NCBI RefSeq assembly: GCF_937980635.1
Contig: NZ_CALJPG010000023.1
Coordinates: forward strand, 62,001 to 126,000
Length of the DNA: 64,000 bases
From: an uncultured Campylobacter sp.
GTDB taxonomy: Bacteria; Campylobacterota; Campylobacteria; Campylobacterales; Campylobacteraceae
Reading direction: 5' to 3'
Shown here: positions 42,966-51,124 of the stretch, one piece after another
How positions within the stretch are numbered: position 1 is the first letter of the stretch
Layout of the letters: every line of letters begins with the position of its first letter
The notes under the pieces: model-generated
Told to the model about the DNA's origin: nothing
Seen by the model: the letters and a program-made list of their open reading frames with translations, nothing else
Database searches by the model: none
Translations under genes and position numbers: made by a program

Positions 42966-43688
42966 TTAATCGCCCACGCCCTCTTTGTCGTTTTTTAGAA
43001 TTTCTATGTTTGCGCGCTCATTCGCGTCTTTTAAGCTTATAGTTTTTCTGAGCGCGGATTTAAGGGGAGTCTTTGCCTCTTTTGATTTCATCATCTTATA
43101 GCGCCTCTTTCTTATCTCTGCTTCGATAAATTTTATATCTTGCTGTGTGTATGGGAATGAGAGCGTGAAATTTTTTCCGCTTTGCCCGTCTTTTATTTTT
43201 AAAATCGGCATCTCGCCCTTCATCCCTTTTTCCATAAGGGCATTTTCTATATCGATCTTTGTGCTAAATTTAAACGGCGAGCATTCCCATTCTCTCCTTA
43301 TACTGCGGCTATCTATGATGACCCCTTTTTCGGTTAATAGCCATAGCGATATAAGTATCAAAACAATGCCCATCGCGATCACAAGTGCAGTTTCGTCGCC
43401 ACTTCTGTGCAAGAAGCCGTCTATACATAAAGGGTCGTTTGCGTCAAAGCATGTAACTTTACCTTTACCTTTTATCCTCTTTATCCAGGGCTCGTCAAAC
43501 GCCACTATCGACCCCCAAGATAAAAGGAATATGACGAGTGTAAATTTGGCTACAGGGCTAGGCGGTATGAGCCAGGCGCCATTTTGTACGGTTTTATAAG
43601 AAGCGCTGCTTTTAAACAGAAAGTTTTTTAAACCGCAAAGTACAAATAGCACTACATTTGCAAAAAGCACAAAATATAAAAGCCTCAT
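42966..43688 (-). CDS. Membrane protein, paralogue of the upstream gene
   Basis: The product is 240 residues of unknown function. A membrane helix lies at about residues 4-24 and others near 50-66 and 100-118. A short extracytosolic loop contains CFDANDPLCIDGFL, then comes a cytosolic domain with KGVIIDSRSIRREWECSPFKF and a Lys-rich tail. The same arrangement occurs in the upstream gene (DPRCVDGYL; KGIRIDKSG...KEWEVLPF), so they are tandem paralogues. Two cysteines in the loop may form a disulfide. ATG follows AAAGGAG, 44 bases from the upstream gene. Confidence 0.75.
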   Translation of the reverse strand: MRLLYFVLFANVVLFVLCGLKNFLFKSSASYKTVQNGAWLIPPSPVAKFTLVIFLLSWGSIVAFDEPWIKRIKGKGKVTCFDANDPLCIDGFLHRSGDETALVIAMGIVLILISLWLLTEKGVIIDSRSIRREWECSPFKFSTKIDIENALMEKGMKGEMPILKIKDGQSGKNFTLSFPYTQQDIKFIEAEIRKRRYKMMKSKEAKTPLKSALRKTISLKDANERANIEILKNDKEGVGD

Positions 43689-43732
43689 GCGGCTCCTTTC
43701 ACTTCGGATATTTTACGACGATATATTTAAAT

Positions 43733-44422
43733 TTAGGCATTTTGCTCGGCCGCTTCGGCTTTTGAAATTTCAGCTAGCTTTTCTAATATAAAATTTTGCA
43801 AAAAATCTATATCCTTTTGTGCATACAAATATCCCGCCCCGAATTTAACGCCGCTAATTTTGCCTCGTATGCTGATTATTTTTACGCCTCTTATAAACCA
43901 TGTGGCGTAGTTCATCTCATCAAAGTATATCTTTTCCGTGTGCCTAAACGGCAGAACCTCCCATTCCTTGCAGATGCCGCTTTTATCTATTCTGATTCCT
44001 TTTTGAATTAGCACGATAAAGGAAAAAATTATGGCGCAGACCGATCCGATTTTGCTAAGTATTAGTCTGGGCTCGCTTATTTGCAGATACCCATCCACGC
44101 ATCTGGGATCGCCTTCTTCGAAGCATCTTAAATTTATGCCCGCCGCTTTGTACTCTTGCGAGCAAACTTTATCGTGGGTGTAAAAGCAAGGTATCGGCTT
44201 GCCGTTGTGTTTTGCTACGTTCGGGCTGGATAGAGTGACTACACCGAAGCTTAGGCATATTATAAACATAGGTATCTTTAAAAGCGGATCGGTTGGGATA
44301 AATAATGTCCCGCGATACACTAATTTATACGATCTGTTTGTCTGAAGCAATGAAACAAGAAGGCAAAAGCCTATCATAACATAAAGGATTATCGTAGCAA
44401 ACTCGACTATACTTTGCGACAT
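43733..44422 (-). CDS. Membrane protein, tandem paralogue
   Basis: The product is 229 residues of unknown function; ATG 44422 follows GAGGT, so it is chosen over an earlier in-frame start at 44470. Three membrane helices, a Cys-containing outer loop (CFEEGDPRCVDGYL) and a cytosolic beta-rich domain match the layout of the downstream gene. The outer loop is longer here, with extra cysteines (PCFYTHDKVC). Probably cotranscribed with its paralogue. Confidence 0.75.
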   Translation of the reverse strand: MSQSIVEFATIILYVMIGFCLLVSLLQTNRSYKLVYRGTLFIPTDPLLKIPMFIICLSFGVVTLSSPNVAKHNGKPIPCFYTHDKVCSQEYKAAGINLRCFEEGDPRCVDGYLQISEPRLILSKIGSVCAIIFSFIVLIQKGIRIDKSGICKEWEVLPFRHTEKIYFDEMNYATWFIRGVKIISIRGKISGVKFGAGYLYAQKDIDFLQNFILEKLAEISKAEAAEQNA

Positions 44423-44682
44423 AATAATGACCTCGTTTTTTTGGATTGCGTAAGCTAGCGTCTTTGGCAATTTTAGCGCAAAATTTCTAAATTTACGAGA
44501 TTTTGAGTGCGCTTTTTATAAACCGCGTTTAGAATTTTACCTTGCTAGCGCGATCTTGCCGCGCGAAAGGCGGATTAAATTTTTAGCTTTGATATTCTGA
44601 AATATGCAGTTTATGACATTGCGCGAGGTACTCAAGCGCTCTTGCTATGCAATAACGCGCCTTAAAATTTTGCGACCTAAGT
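44423..44682. other. Divergent intergenic region upstream of the Fur-box promoter
   Basis: No gene. It holds a few RAATTY words and separates the two divergent transcripts. The Fur-regulated promoter follows at 44683-44725. Confidence 0.6.
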
Positions 44683-44725
44683 CTTAATGATAATTATCTA
44701 AATATTTAAAATCGCACAATATAAT
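44683..44725 (+). promoter_or_regulatory. Fur box overlapping the promoter of the PepSY gene
   Basis: TTAATGATAATTATCTAA at about 44684-44701 matches the Fur consensus GATAATGATAATCATTATC well in its centre. A TATAAT box lies at 44720-44725, so the Fur box covers the expected -35 position. Repression by Fur under iron sufficiency is expected. Confidence 0.7.
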
Positions 44726-44774
44726 TGCGAGCCTCAATCAAATAAAGATTAAATTTATCTCGCAAGGATCTACA

Positions 44775-45935
44775 ATGAGCTCGCTTTTGAAGCGTAATAA
44801 AATTTTGTTTAACGTCCATCTTGTTTTGTCGATCGTTTTTTCTATCCCGCTGCTTATCATTGGCGTTACGGGCGCGATTTTGTCGTATCAGCACGAGTTT
44901 GAGGCGCTAATAAACGCGGGCTCTAAGAAGGTCGAAAAAACGGGCGAAATGCAAAGCGTTGAGAAAATCCTGCAAAGCTTTAGCGAGCAAACAGGCGCTA
45001 AGCAGCCCGTAAGGCTCGTCGTGCCCAAAAGCGATGACGAAGCCTTCGTCATTTACGCAAACAGAAATGATGCGTATCTGGTCGATCCGTACACCGCGCA
45101 GATCATCGGCAAGGATCGCGGCACGGGCTTTGTGCTAACGGTGATGGCGTTGCATCGAAATTTAGGTCTAGCGCTAAGCGGCAATAAAACCGCAGCCGAG
45201 GTCGGCAAACAGATCGTAGCCGCGAGCGCCACAGCGATGATACTGCTCGTAATAAGCGGCGTCTGGCTGCATTTCCCAAGGCTTAGGCGTAAATTTATCG
45301 AGGCGATAAAGCCAAATTTTAAACTCAAAAAATACGCTCTTTTTTATAATCTCCACACGAGCCTAGGCTCGCTAAGCGCGGTAATTTACCTTCTCATCTG
45401 TTTAACCGGGCTTAACTGGTCGTATAGCTGGTATAACGATGCCGTGATGAAGCTTTTCGTAAGTTCGCAAAATTTGCCGCAAGCCGGGGCGCGCGGCGAG
45501 CCTGCGCATAATGATCGCGCCGTCGCACCTGCTAAAGAGGAGAGCAAAAAACCCGCTACGTATAAATTTAGCGACGCGCAGAGGGCTTATGAGATATTCA
45601 AATCAAGCGGCATAGAGTATAAAGAATTTACCCTAATGCTCGCAGCCGGAGATAAGATCGGCGTCAGATATTATGAGCCCGACGCGCCCGCTACCGCCCG
45701 TCCAAAAGGCGCGAGCGTGAAGCTAAAGGAGGGCAAGGTCGCGGAGCAGAAGCAGACGGACGGTATCACCGTGGGTGAGTTTAAAGACGCGAACTACCAG
45801 CTTCACACGGGCTATTTTTTCGGGCTAGCGGGTAAAATTTTATGGTCGCTCGTTTCGCTTTGCATGGCGCTTTTTATCTTTAGCGGCTTTTATATGACGG
45901 TAAAAAGGGCGTTTAAGTCAGAAAAGCTCAGCTAA
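44775..45935 (+). CDS. PepSY-associated membrane protein, likely iron-regulated
   Basis: The product is 386 residues with four membrane helices (about residues 15-38, 140-165, 190-212 and 355-378) and two large periplasmic regions of PepSY type. The family signatures are NVHLVLSIVFSIPLLIIGVTGAILSY and FYNLHTSLGSLSAVIYLLICLTGL, with the conserved helix histidines. Relatives sit next to siderophore or heme receptors, and some reduce ferric siderophores. With the upstream Fur box, a role in iron acquisition is likely. No receptor gene is adjacent. ATG follows AAGGAT. Confidence 0.88.
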   Translation: MSSLLKRNKILFNVHLVLSIVFSIPLLIIGVTGAILSYQHEFEALINAGSKKVEKTGEMQSVEKILQSFSEQTGAKQPVRLVVPKSDDEAFVIYANRNDAYLVDPYTAQIIGKDRGTGFVLTVMALHRNLGLALSGNKTAAEVGKQIVAASATAMILLVISGVWLHFPRLRRKFIEAIKPNFKLKKYALFYNLHTSLGSLSAVIYLLICLTGLNWSYSWYNDAVMKLFVSSQNLPQAGARGEPAHNDRAVAPAKEESKKPATYKFSDAQRAYEIFKSSGIEYKEFTLMLAAGDKIGVRYYEPDAPATARPKGASVKLKEGKVAEQKQTDGITVGEFKDANYQLHTGYFFGLAGKILWSLVSLCMALFIFSGFYMTVKRAFKSEKLS

Positions 45936-45950
45936 ATTTTACCTTTGCGG
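45932..45950 (+). repeat. Left 19-base direct repeat of the zeta island
   Basis: ctaaattttacctttgcgg includes the stop codon of the PepSY gene. A perfect second copy lies at 47922-47940, on the other side of the AT-rich toxin-antitoxin island. Confidence 0.8.
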
Positions 45951-46037
45951 AAAGAGGTGCGACGAGCGGCGCAAGAGAGCCCAATGCCTACAAAGCATGA
46001 GATGAAATTTGCCAAAGCGGTCAAGAAAAAGCCTTGA

Positions 46038-46274
46038 TTAACGATTAGAGAAATTTTGTATGCTCGATGGCGTGGAGCAGCAATCATCAAGATTTATCGC
46101 AATGAAATCTTTTATTGTGGTGCTTTTTCCAGCGCCAGGTTGACCACCAATAAGATAAAGTTTTGGCGTGGAAGTTTGATGATGACAATATCTTGATATT
46201 TCATGCCACACCTCTTCAGAAACACGCTTTACGTCTTCTTGACTAAATTTTGATAATTTTTCAAGGTCTGTCAT
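46038..46274 (-). pseudogene. Truncated zeta-toxin kinase
   Basis: Only 78 residues remain. The N-terminal helix and Walker A (LIGGQPGAGKSTT, about residues 41-53) match zeta toxins, and KDFIAINLDD continues the fold. The next 14 residues (CCSTPSSIQNFSNR) do not match and lead to a stop. The kinase core and substrate site are missing, so it should be inactive. The start overlaps the upstream small gene as ATGA, as in a real two-gene module. The break lies close to 46076. Confidence 0.75.
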
Positions 46275-46546
46275 TTATACAAATCCTTTCCGTATTTATT
46301 TTCCAAAGCGTCCATAAGTTCCGTGATTTTATTATCCCAGTATTCTTCTGTTTTATCTTTTTCATCAAAAATTCTTTCTTTAATTTTACTCAATTCTATC
46401 CATAAGTTTTCACTCCAGCCATCTACACCTATTTTTGCTAATTTTGCAAATGAATTGGAGGCTGCACTTTTAGCTTCAGCTACAACTGCCTCTAGCTCAT
46501 CTCCACTCATTGCGTAATCCCATTGGATAGTGTCAATATTTTTCAT
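46271..46546 (-). CDS. Small protein of the truncated zeta module, putative antitoxin
   Basis: The product is 91 residues, acidic and mostly helical, with no known domain. It precedes the truncated zeta gene and overlaps it by four bases, the position of the antitoxin in zeta modules. ATG follows AAAGGATT. Two palindromes upstream (46561-46575 and 46588-46618) could be operator sites. The antitoxin role is inferred only from position. Confidence 0.6.
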   Translation of the reverse strand: MKNIDTIQWDYAMSGDELEAVVAEAKSAASNSFAKLAKIGVDGWSENLWIELSKIKERIFDEKDKTEEYWDNKITELMDALENKYGKDLYK

Positions 46547-46560
46547 TTTTTAATCCTTTC

Positions 46561-46575
46561 GTACTATTCAAGTAC
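46561..46575 (-). promoter_or_regulatory. Possible operator of the truncated zeta module
   Basis: GTACTATTCAAGTAC, a five-base-arm palindrome 15 bases upstream of the small gene. It matches 11 of 15 positions of the site upstream of the intact module (47752-47766), which suggests a shared autoregulatory word. Confidence 0.5.
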
Positions 46576-46587
46576 CTTATATATCGT

Positions 46588-46618
46588 ATTAAGTTAATAG
46601 AAAATATATTAACTTAAT
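46588..46618. terminator. Perfect 12-base inverted repeat at the end of the zeta gene
   Basis: Arms ATTAAGTTAATA (46588-46599) and TATTAACTTAAT (46607-46618) enclose GAAAATA. It contains the zeta stop codon. The stem is all A/T except one pair and no U tract follows, so it could be a weak terminator or an operator of the module downstream of it; the sequence does not decide. Confidence 0.5.
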
Positions 46619-47568
46619 GTTATTCCACCTGATCTATCTCTATCTTTTTTGCTTGAGTTAAGGACTTTGCGTGCGTTTTGCTCTAGCTCACTTTTAAATT
46701 TTGCGATTTCAGTCGGGTCAATTCGATTGGGCATAATTTTATTTAGCTTCGTTTCATTCGCCTGAGCAAAACAAGCTTTGTCTATTTTGCCTTTTTGGAA
46801 ATCTTGGTCTAATTTCGTTTTTAAACGTTTAAAAATTTCTTCTTTTGAGCCGATACTGATTAGTTTGTAGACCTCTTTTTCGTCGGTTAAAATTTTATTC
46901 TTATCGCTATTTCTATCAATGGCGATAATATTAATTTTATCCCCGAAATGCTCTTTTAGCTTTTTTAAGCCATCCGGCAAGTTGCCTTGGATGCTAGACA
47001 TAACTTCAATACTCCCGCCGCGCCCATATTCGTTAAAGCGCTTAAAAGTATTGTCTAAAGCCTTTTCGGGCTCTATATGCACTGCAGCAATTGTAACGTC
47101 TAAATTTTTTTGTAGGCACTGCTCTATTTTTGGAATAGTCGGCGCCGGGTTTGCCAACTGACCCTCAAAAACAAGTTTAACTTTATCATCGGTCATAAAA
47201 TTTTTAACCGAGGTTGTTTTCCCAGCTCCAGGAATTCCGGTGATGAAAATTGCTTGAGTTTTGCCCGGCTCATCACGCTTCAGAACCTCTTCAAATTGCG
47301 TCGCTGCTAAAACAGCGGAGGAATTATGTATCGCGTCATTTACTAGAGCCCTATTTTCTTTTGCTTCAAAGCAAGGAAAAAGTTCTTTGAATGTATCGGA
47401 ACAGATATAGCGACCACCCATGGTATCAGAGTGCTCATTATATTCTTTTAAAAAATCCTCTAAAGAATTTTCGGCAAGAGCAATCGCTTCGTCTTGAATT
47501 TTTACCATTTCGGCATTGGGGCCGAAATCAATCTTTTTTATTGCGCTTACTAACTTTGATTGAGCCAT
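46609..47568 (-). CDS. Zeta-toxin-family kinase
   Basis: The product is 319 residues. Zeta toxins phosphorylate UDP-N-acetylglucosamine and so block peptidoglycan synthesis; this member has Walker A FITGIPGAGKTTS at residues 108-120, then VFEGQLANP with a substrate-side segment, and AVHIEPEKAL. About 105 residues before the P-loop are extra compared with the small zeta toxins and could hold the antitoxin contact. Its N-terminus overlaps the preceding small gene by 41 bases. It is strongly AT-rich compared with the flanks, which suggests transfer. Confidence 0.82.
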   Translation of the reverse strand: MAQSKLVSAIKKIDFGPNAEMVKIQDEAIALAENSLEDFLKEYNEHSDTMGGRYICSDTFKELFPCFEAKENRALVNDAIHNSSAVLAATQFEEVLKRDEPGKTQAIFITGIPGAGKTTSVKNFMTDDKVKLVFEGQLANPAPTIPKIEQCLQKNLDVTIAAVHIEPEKALDNTFKRFNEYGRGGSIEVMSSIQGNLPDGLKKLKEHFGDKINIIAIDRNSDKNKILTDEKEVYKLISIGSKEEIFKRLKTKLDQDFQKGKIDKACFAQANETKLNKIMPNRIDPTEIAKFKSELEQNARKVLNSSKKDRDRSGGITLS

Positions 47569-47728
47569 TTTTTATACCTGCTTGTCGTATTCTTTCAATA
47601 CTCTCTTTTGGAGCGCCGCGATAAAGTTGCTTTTCGACTTCCTTGCGATATTCGGCGTCATTTTCCATTCGCGTCAAATGATCGCTTACGCCCTGCCACA
47701 TTTTCATATCTTCTTCTGTTAAAGCCAT
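47528..47728 (-). CDS. Small protein preceding zeta, putative antitoxin
   Basis: The product is 66 residues, highly charged, helical, with a basic tail (IKVSKRNKKD). It precedes the zeta gene and overlaps it by 41 bases, so translation is linked. No family recognised by name; antitoxin is the likely role from position and size. ATG follows AAGGACTTG. A TATAAT box at 47773-47778 lies upstream. Confidence 0.65.
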   Translation of the reverse strand: MALTEEDMKMWQGVSDHLTRMENDAEYRKEVEKQLYRGAPKESIERIRQAGIKNGSIKVSKRNKKD

Positions 47729-47751
47729 TTCAAGTCCTTTCTAAGAAATTT

Positions 47752-47778
47752 GTAGTATTTTAATACATTCTAATTATA
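47752..47778 (-). promoter_or_regulatory. Promoter and operator of the intact zeta module
   Basis: A TATAAT box (minus strand, 47773-47778) and the palindrome GTAGTATTTTAATAC (47752-47766) lie at the expected transcription start, 24 bases before the first gene. The palindrome resembles the one of the second module (46561-46575). Confidence 0.55.
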
Positions 47779-48033
47779 GCATTTATCTTTCTAATAATTA
47801 TGCAACAAATGTATCTTGGGCTGCAGAAATACACTTTTGAGCCATATGGGATATTACTACGATGAAAAAGGGAAAACAATAAAACAAATATCGAATAATG
47901 GGCGATAAATGGAGGATATAACTAAATTTTACCTTTGCGGCAAGGGTGGTAAATTTATAAAATTTTACCTCGCTAGCGAAGATGATAAATTTAAATTTAC
48001 CCGCCATGCTTGCTTAAAATTTCTTACTTAGCG
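47779..48033. other. AT-rich gap at the right edge of the zeta island
   Basis: From 47779 to 47921 the composition is like the island (AT-rich, no gene). The right 19-base repeat follows, then RAATTY filler up to the exporter gene. An open frame on the minus strand at 47798-48007 has no ribosome site. Confidence 0.5.
47922..47940 (+). repeat. Right 19-base direct repeat of the zeta island
   Basis: ctaaattttacctttgcgg, identical to 45932-45950. The two copies enclose 1971 bases containing both zeta modules. Confidence 0.8.
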
Positions 48034-48534
48034 CTATTTGCCTCTTGCGCCGCGAGTGATCATCAAGGATTGTTCGTAGAAAATCAGCAGCGTTATTGAA
48101 ACGCCCGTGCCGAGCGCCAGTGAGATCGAGATCGTGGCGAGGGCGTTGTCGAAAAACGAGATTAGATGAGCTAGCTTCTGTTCTACATCCGCAGCTCTGA
48201 TATAAGAAAACAGCGCCAAAACCGCCTTGTAGGCGTAGATGCCTGGAATCATCGGAAGCAACGCAGGAAAGGCGATGATCTCTGCGGGTACCTTGAGGCG
48301 CTTGGCGCAGAGCATCCCCAAAACGCCGATCAGAAACGACGCAAAAAGCGTCGCGGCGGCGATCGAAAAAATTTGGCTCTGTATCAGCAAAAATCTGCAC
48401 GAATGCGCTACTGCCGCAAGCAGCGCCGAGAAGGCGAGCGTCTTTTTAGGCGGCATACACGCATACGCAAATCCAAGCCCCGCCGCAGCGGCAAAGCAAG
48501 CATCCTTAAATACCGAAAGTGCGAGATCAAACAT
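48034..48534 (-). CDS. Threonine/serine exporter, small subunit (YjjB-like)
   Basis: The product is 166 residues with four or five membrane helices and corresponds to the second half of ThrE-type exporters (YjjB in E. coli). Its start overlaps the stop of the upstream YjjP-like gene by eight bases, the usual split arrangement of this exporter. In E. coli the YjjP/YjjB pair exports succinate, while ThrE exports threonine and serine, so the substrate is open. Confidence 0.83.
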   Translation of the reverse strand: MFDLALSVFKDACFAAAAGLGFAYACMPPKKTLAFSALLAAVAHSCRFLLIQSQIFSIAAATLFASFLIGVLGMLCAKRLKVPAEIIAFPALLPMIPGIYAYKAVLALFSYIRAADVEQKLAHLISFFDNALATISISLALGTGVSITLLIFYEQSLMITRGARGK

Positions 48535-49342
48535 TTACAAGCCCCAAATTTGAAATGCTAAGCGTCAGAAAAAGCCCGATCGCGATACAGATGATCAAAA
48601 GCCCGGTGTTCAGCCCTCTGCTGATACCTACGAGCATATTTTCGTTTAGGATGTCAAATACCGAGTTGATCAGCCAGACGCCCGGGATCAAAAACAATAT
48701 GCTCGATCCCACGGCGACGTCGGGCGTGGCGCTAAGCCCGTAGCGAGCGCCTAGCGAGACGATGAATGAGACTGCGAACGAAATCGCGATGTATTGGATT
48801 TTTAGGTTGATTTTAAGCTTGCTAAGTAGATAGCGGGCGCAAATTCCAAAAGCCGTAGCCGCAAAAACTAACGCCATCGCGCCGCCATCGCCGCCGAAAA
48901 GCTCGCAGAATGCGGCATTTGCGACGCTTAGCAAAACAAGAGTTTTGGCAAAGCTTTTCTTTTGCGAGGCTAAAATTTCTGCAAATGAGGCTCTGGCGCG
49001 CACAAGGGGGATTTTTTCGTCGTAAATTTCCCAGCTAAGCGCGCTTAGCTCCGAGATCAGATCGAAGCTGATCTGCGCCGCAGCGCCCGTTTTGACGTAG
49101 GTGCGGCGGATAGAGTTGTCCGCAGGATCCATCACGCTGATGATGAAGTGGCGCACAAAGATCATCAGGCTAGCCTCATAGTCGTAAGCGTCCGCTATCC
49201 TGCGCACGCAGTGCTCTATACGCGCGGTGTAAGTGCCGATACTAAGCATCTTGGCGGTGTATTCGCTAAGAAAATTGGTGAGCTCTTGGATTTGCGGTCT
49301 CGCCGCTTCTGCTTCTTTTGCTGCCGCCATTTCTGTTGTCAT
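48527..49342 (-). CDS. Threonine/serine exporter, large subunit (YjjP-like)
   Basis: The product is 271 residues. An N-terminal cytosolic domain of about 110 residues (LTNFLSEYTAKMLSIGTYTARIE) precedes five membrane helices; FLIPGVWLINSVFDIL near the end is typical of the family. It is translationally linked to the YjjB-like gene. The preceding 123-codon frame (49368-49739) may belong to the same transcript. Confidence 0.85.
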   Translation of the reverse strand: MTTEMAAAKEAEAARPQIQELTNFLSEYTAKMLSIGTYTARIEHCVRRIADAYDYEASLMIFVRHFIISVMDPADNSIRRTYVKTGAAAQISFDLISELSALSWEIYDEKIPLVRARASFAEILASQKKSFAKTLVLLSVANAAFCELFGGDGGAMALVFAATAFGICARYLLSKLKINLKIQYIAISFAVSFIVSLGARYGLSATPDVAVGSSILFLIPGVWLINSVFDILNENMLVGISRGLNTGLLIICIAIGLFLTLSISNLGLVNV

Positions 49343-49367
49343 TATTTCCTCCGCTACTCTTGTAATC

Positions 49368-49739
49368 TCAATATCGTTTTGCGCTGTTTTCGTCGTTTTT
49401 ACTTCTACGACGCTCGTTGTAGCTTCCTGTTTTTGCGGCGCCCGCCATCGTTTTTGATGTCGCTACGATGTCCGTCGTCGCGGAATTCTTATTTTTAAAA
49501 TTTAATGCAGTGGCTCCCGTGGCGGAATTCTCGCCATCTAAATTTGACATGGAGGCGATACCTATGGCGGCAAAGCTTTGGCTGCTTAAATTTTGATCGT
49601 TCAAATTTAACGTCACTTTGGAATTTGCGTCATTCAAATTTAACGCCGAGGCGGAATTTTGCTCTTTTAAAGAATTCTGCTCGCTTAAATTTAGACTTTC
49701 GGCATCCTCGCAAGATTCGCTAAATTTAGAATTTTTCAC
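49368..49739 (-). CDS. Low-complexity open frame made of RAATTY filler
   Basis: 123 codons from GTG 49739, three bases after the LytM-type gene's coding end on the same strand. The product is repetitive (LNLNDQNS, NSATGATALNF) with no hydrophobic or folded segment. Its DNA has about 13 RAATTY words in 260 bases. It may be an open stretch of filler that is not translated, or a gene grown out of it. No ribosome site is obvious. Confidence 0.3.
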   Translation of the reverse strand: MKNSKFSESCEDAESLNLSEQNSLKEQNSASALNLNDANSKVTLNLNDQNLSSQSFAAIGIASMSNLDGENSATGATALNFKNKNSATTDIVATSKTMAGAAKTGSYNERRRSKNDENSAKRY

Positions 49740-49741
49740 GC

Positions 49742-51124
49742 TTACCTCAGGCTGATGAGATCGAGCGGGTTGATGTGGTAGTTCTGCTGCGTCACTTCAA
49801 AGGTCAGATCCGAGCCGATGCGCCCGATGATGTAGCCCTTTTTGACGTTGGAGCCGACGCGCACGGTAGGCGGGATCTGATTTAGATGCGCGTAGATCGT
49901 GTGGATGCCGCCGCTGTGCTCTAGGATCACGACCTTATCGAGCACGGCGGTCTCTTTAGCAAAGACCACCTTGCCCGGCAGCACCGCCTTAACCTGCGTG
50001 TCGCCGCTGTTTGAGCCCAGCACGATATTTTCGTTGAAAAGCTTGATGTTATACACGGGATCATTGTAATTGCCGAATTTCCGCTTCAAATACGCGCTGT
50101 TCAGAGGCGCCGCGGTCTTGGCTCCGCTGTATTTTTTAACGCGCGAGGACTGATAGCTCGAGCCGTACTGCTTGACCTTTTGGTTGATCTTACTTACGCG
50201 CTCATCTGCGGGCTCGCTCACTTCGGGCTCGGGCTCAAGAGGCGGCGCAGGCTCGGGCTTGCCCGCTTTTTTGGCAGCCGCCTTTGCTTTGGCGTACTCT
50301 TTTTCGCGTGCCTGGCGCTCCTTTTGCTTCTGCGCTTCAAGCTTTGCTTGGCGTGCCGCTTCCTCCTTCTGCGCTTTGGCTTTCTCTTCGGCGTCGTCGA
50401 TGATCTTAAGCTCCTGCAGGGTCTTAGATATGGCGTCTTGCTCGTCGTTTATCTTCTCTAGGCGCGCGATGTAGTCCTCTTTGTCCTTTTTCATCTGTGC
50501 GAGCTTTTCTTTTTGGGTGGTTTGCTTGGCGTTGAGATCGGTTTTTTTCTTATCGTAGCCCGCCATGCTTGCCTGGATCGATTTGATCTTTTTGTTCTGC
50601 TCGTTGATAAAATTTTGATTATTTTCGTAGTCTTTGATTAGCCCTTTCAGCTCGTCGTTCATAACGACGCCAAGCCCCTCTAAAATTTCGCTAGCCATGA
50701 TAGAATCGGGCGTGGTGGTGGAATTTACGTCGGTGATGAGATCAAACGATAGCTCTTGCGAGATCACGCTTGCGATCTTGCTTTCCAGATCGTTTTGCAC
50801 GCTAAGAAGCGTGACGTTTTGGCTATTAAGCTTTTCAAGCTCCTGCGCTTCGGCGGCATATTGATCCTTTAGGCCTTCTATCGCGTCGCTTAGCTGTTTG
50901 ATCTCGCCCTCGCGCTTTTTAAAGCCCTCCTGCTCCTTTACGATCTGGCCTGCGATCTCGTCGATCTTTTGCGAGAGTTGCATCCCCTCCTTTTGCGAGC
51001 TTTTGAGCTCTTGACCCGCTTTGGCGATCTTATCTTTCGTGCTTTGTCCCTTTGCGGGCGCGGCATAAGTAAGAGCTGCGGCAAGCCCCAGCGCAAGAAG
51101 CGGCGCTAAAAAAGCTCTTTTCAT
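49742..51124 (-). CDS. EnvC-like LytM-domain amidase activator, catalytically degenerate
   Basis: The product is 460 residues with a signal peptide (cut near AYA-APA, about residue 22), a long coiled coil (about 25-280) and a C-terminal LytM domain. In active M23 enzymes the zinc ligands include HxxxD and HxH; here the first motif is missing and the last reads LTFEV instead of LHFEV, so zinc is probably not bound. E. coli EnvC is degenerate in the same way and activates amidases under FtsEX control. The ATG overlaps the ftsX stop as ATGA. Its likely client is the AmiC-type amidase at 59327-61165. Confidence 0.85.
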   Translation of the reverse strand: MKRAFLAPLLALGLAAALTYAAPAKGQSTKDKIAKAGQELKSSQKEGMQLSQKIDEIAGQIVKEQEGFKKREGEIKQLSDAIEGLKDQYAAEAQELEKLNSQNVTLLSVQNDLESKIASVISQELSFDLITDVNSTTTPDSIMASEILEGLGVVMNDELKGLIKDYENNQNFINEQNKKIKSIQASMAGYDKKKTDLNAKQTTQKEKLAQMKKDKEDYIARLEKINDEQDAISKTLQELKIIDDAEEKAKAQKEEAARQAKLEAQKQKERQAREKEYAKAKAAAKKAGKPEPAPPLEPEPEVSEPADERVSKINQKVKQYGSSYQSSRVKKYSGAKTAAPLNSAYLKRKFGNYNDPVYNIKLFNENIVLGSNSGDTQVKAVLPGKVVFAKETAVLDKVVILEHSGGIHTIYAHLNQIPPTVRVGSNVKKGYIIGRIGSDLTFEVTQQNYHINPLDLISLR

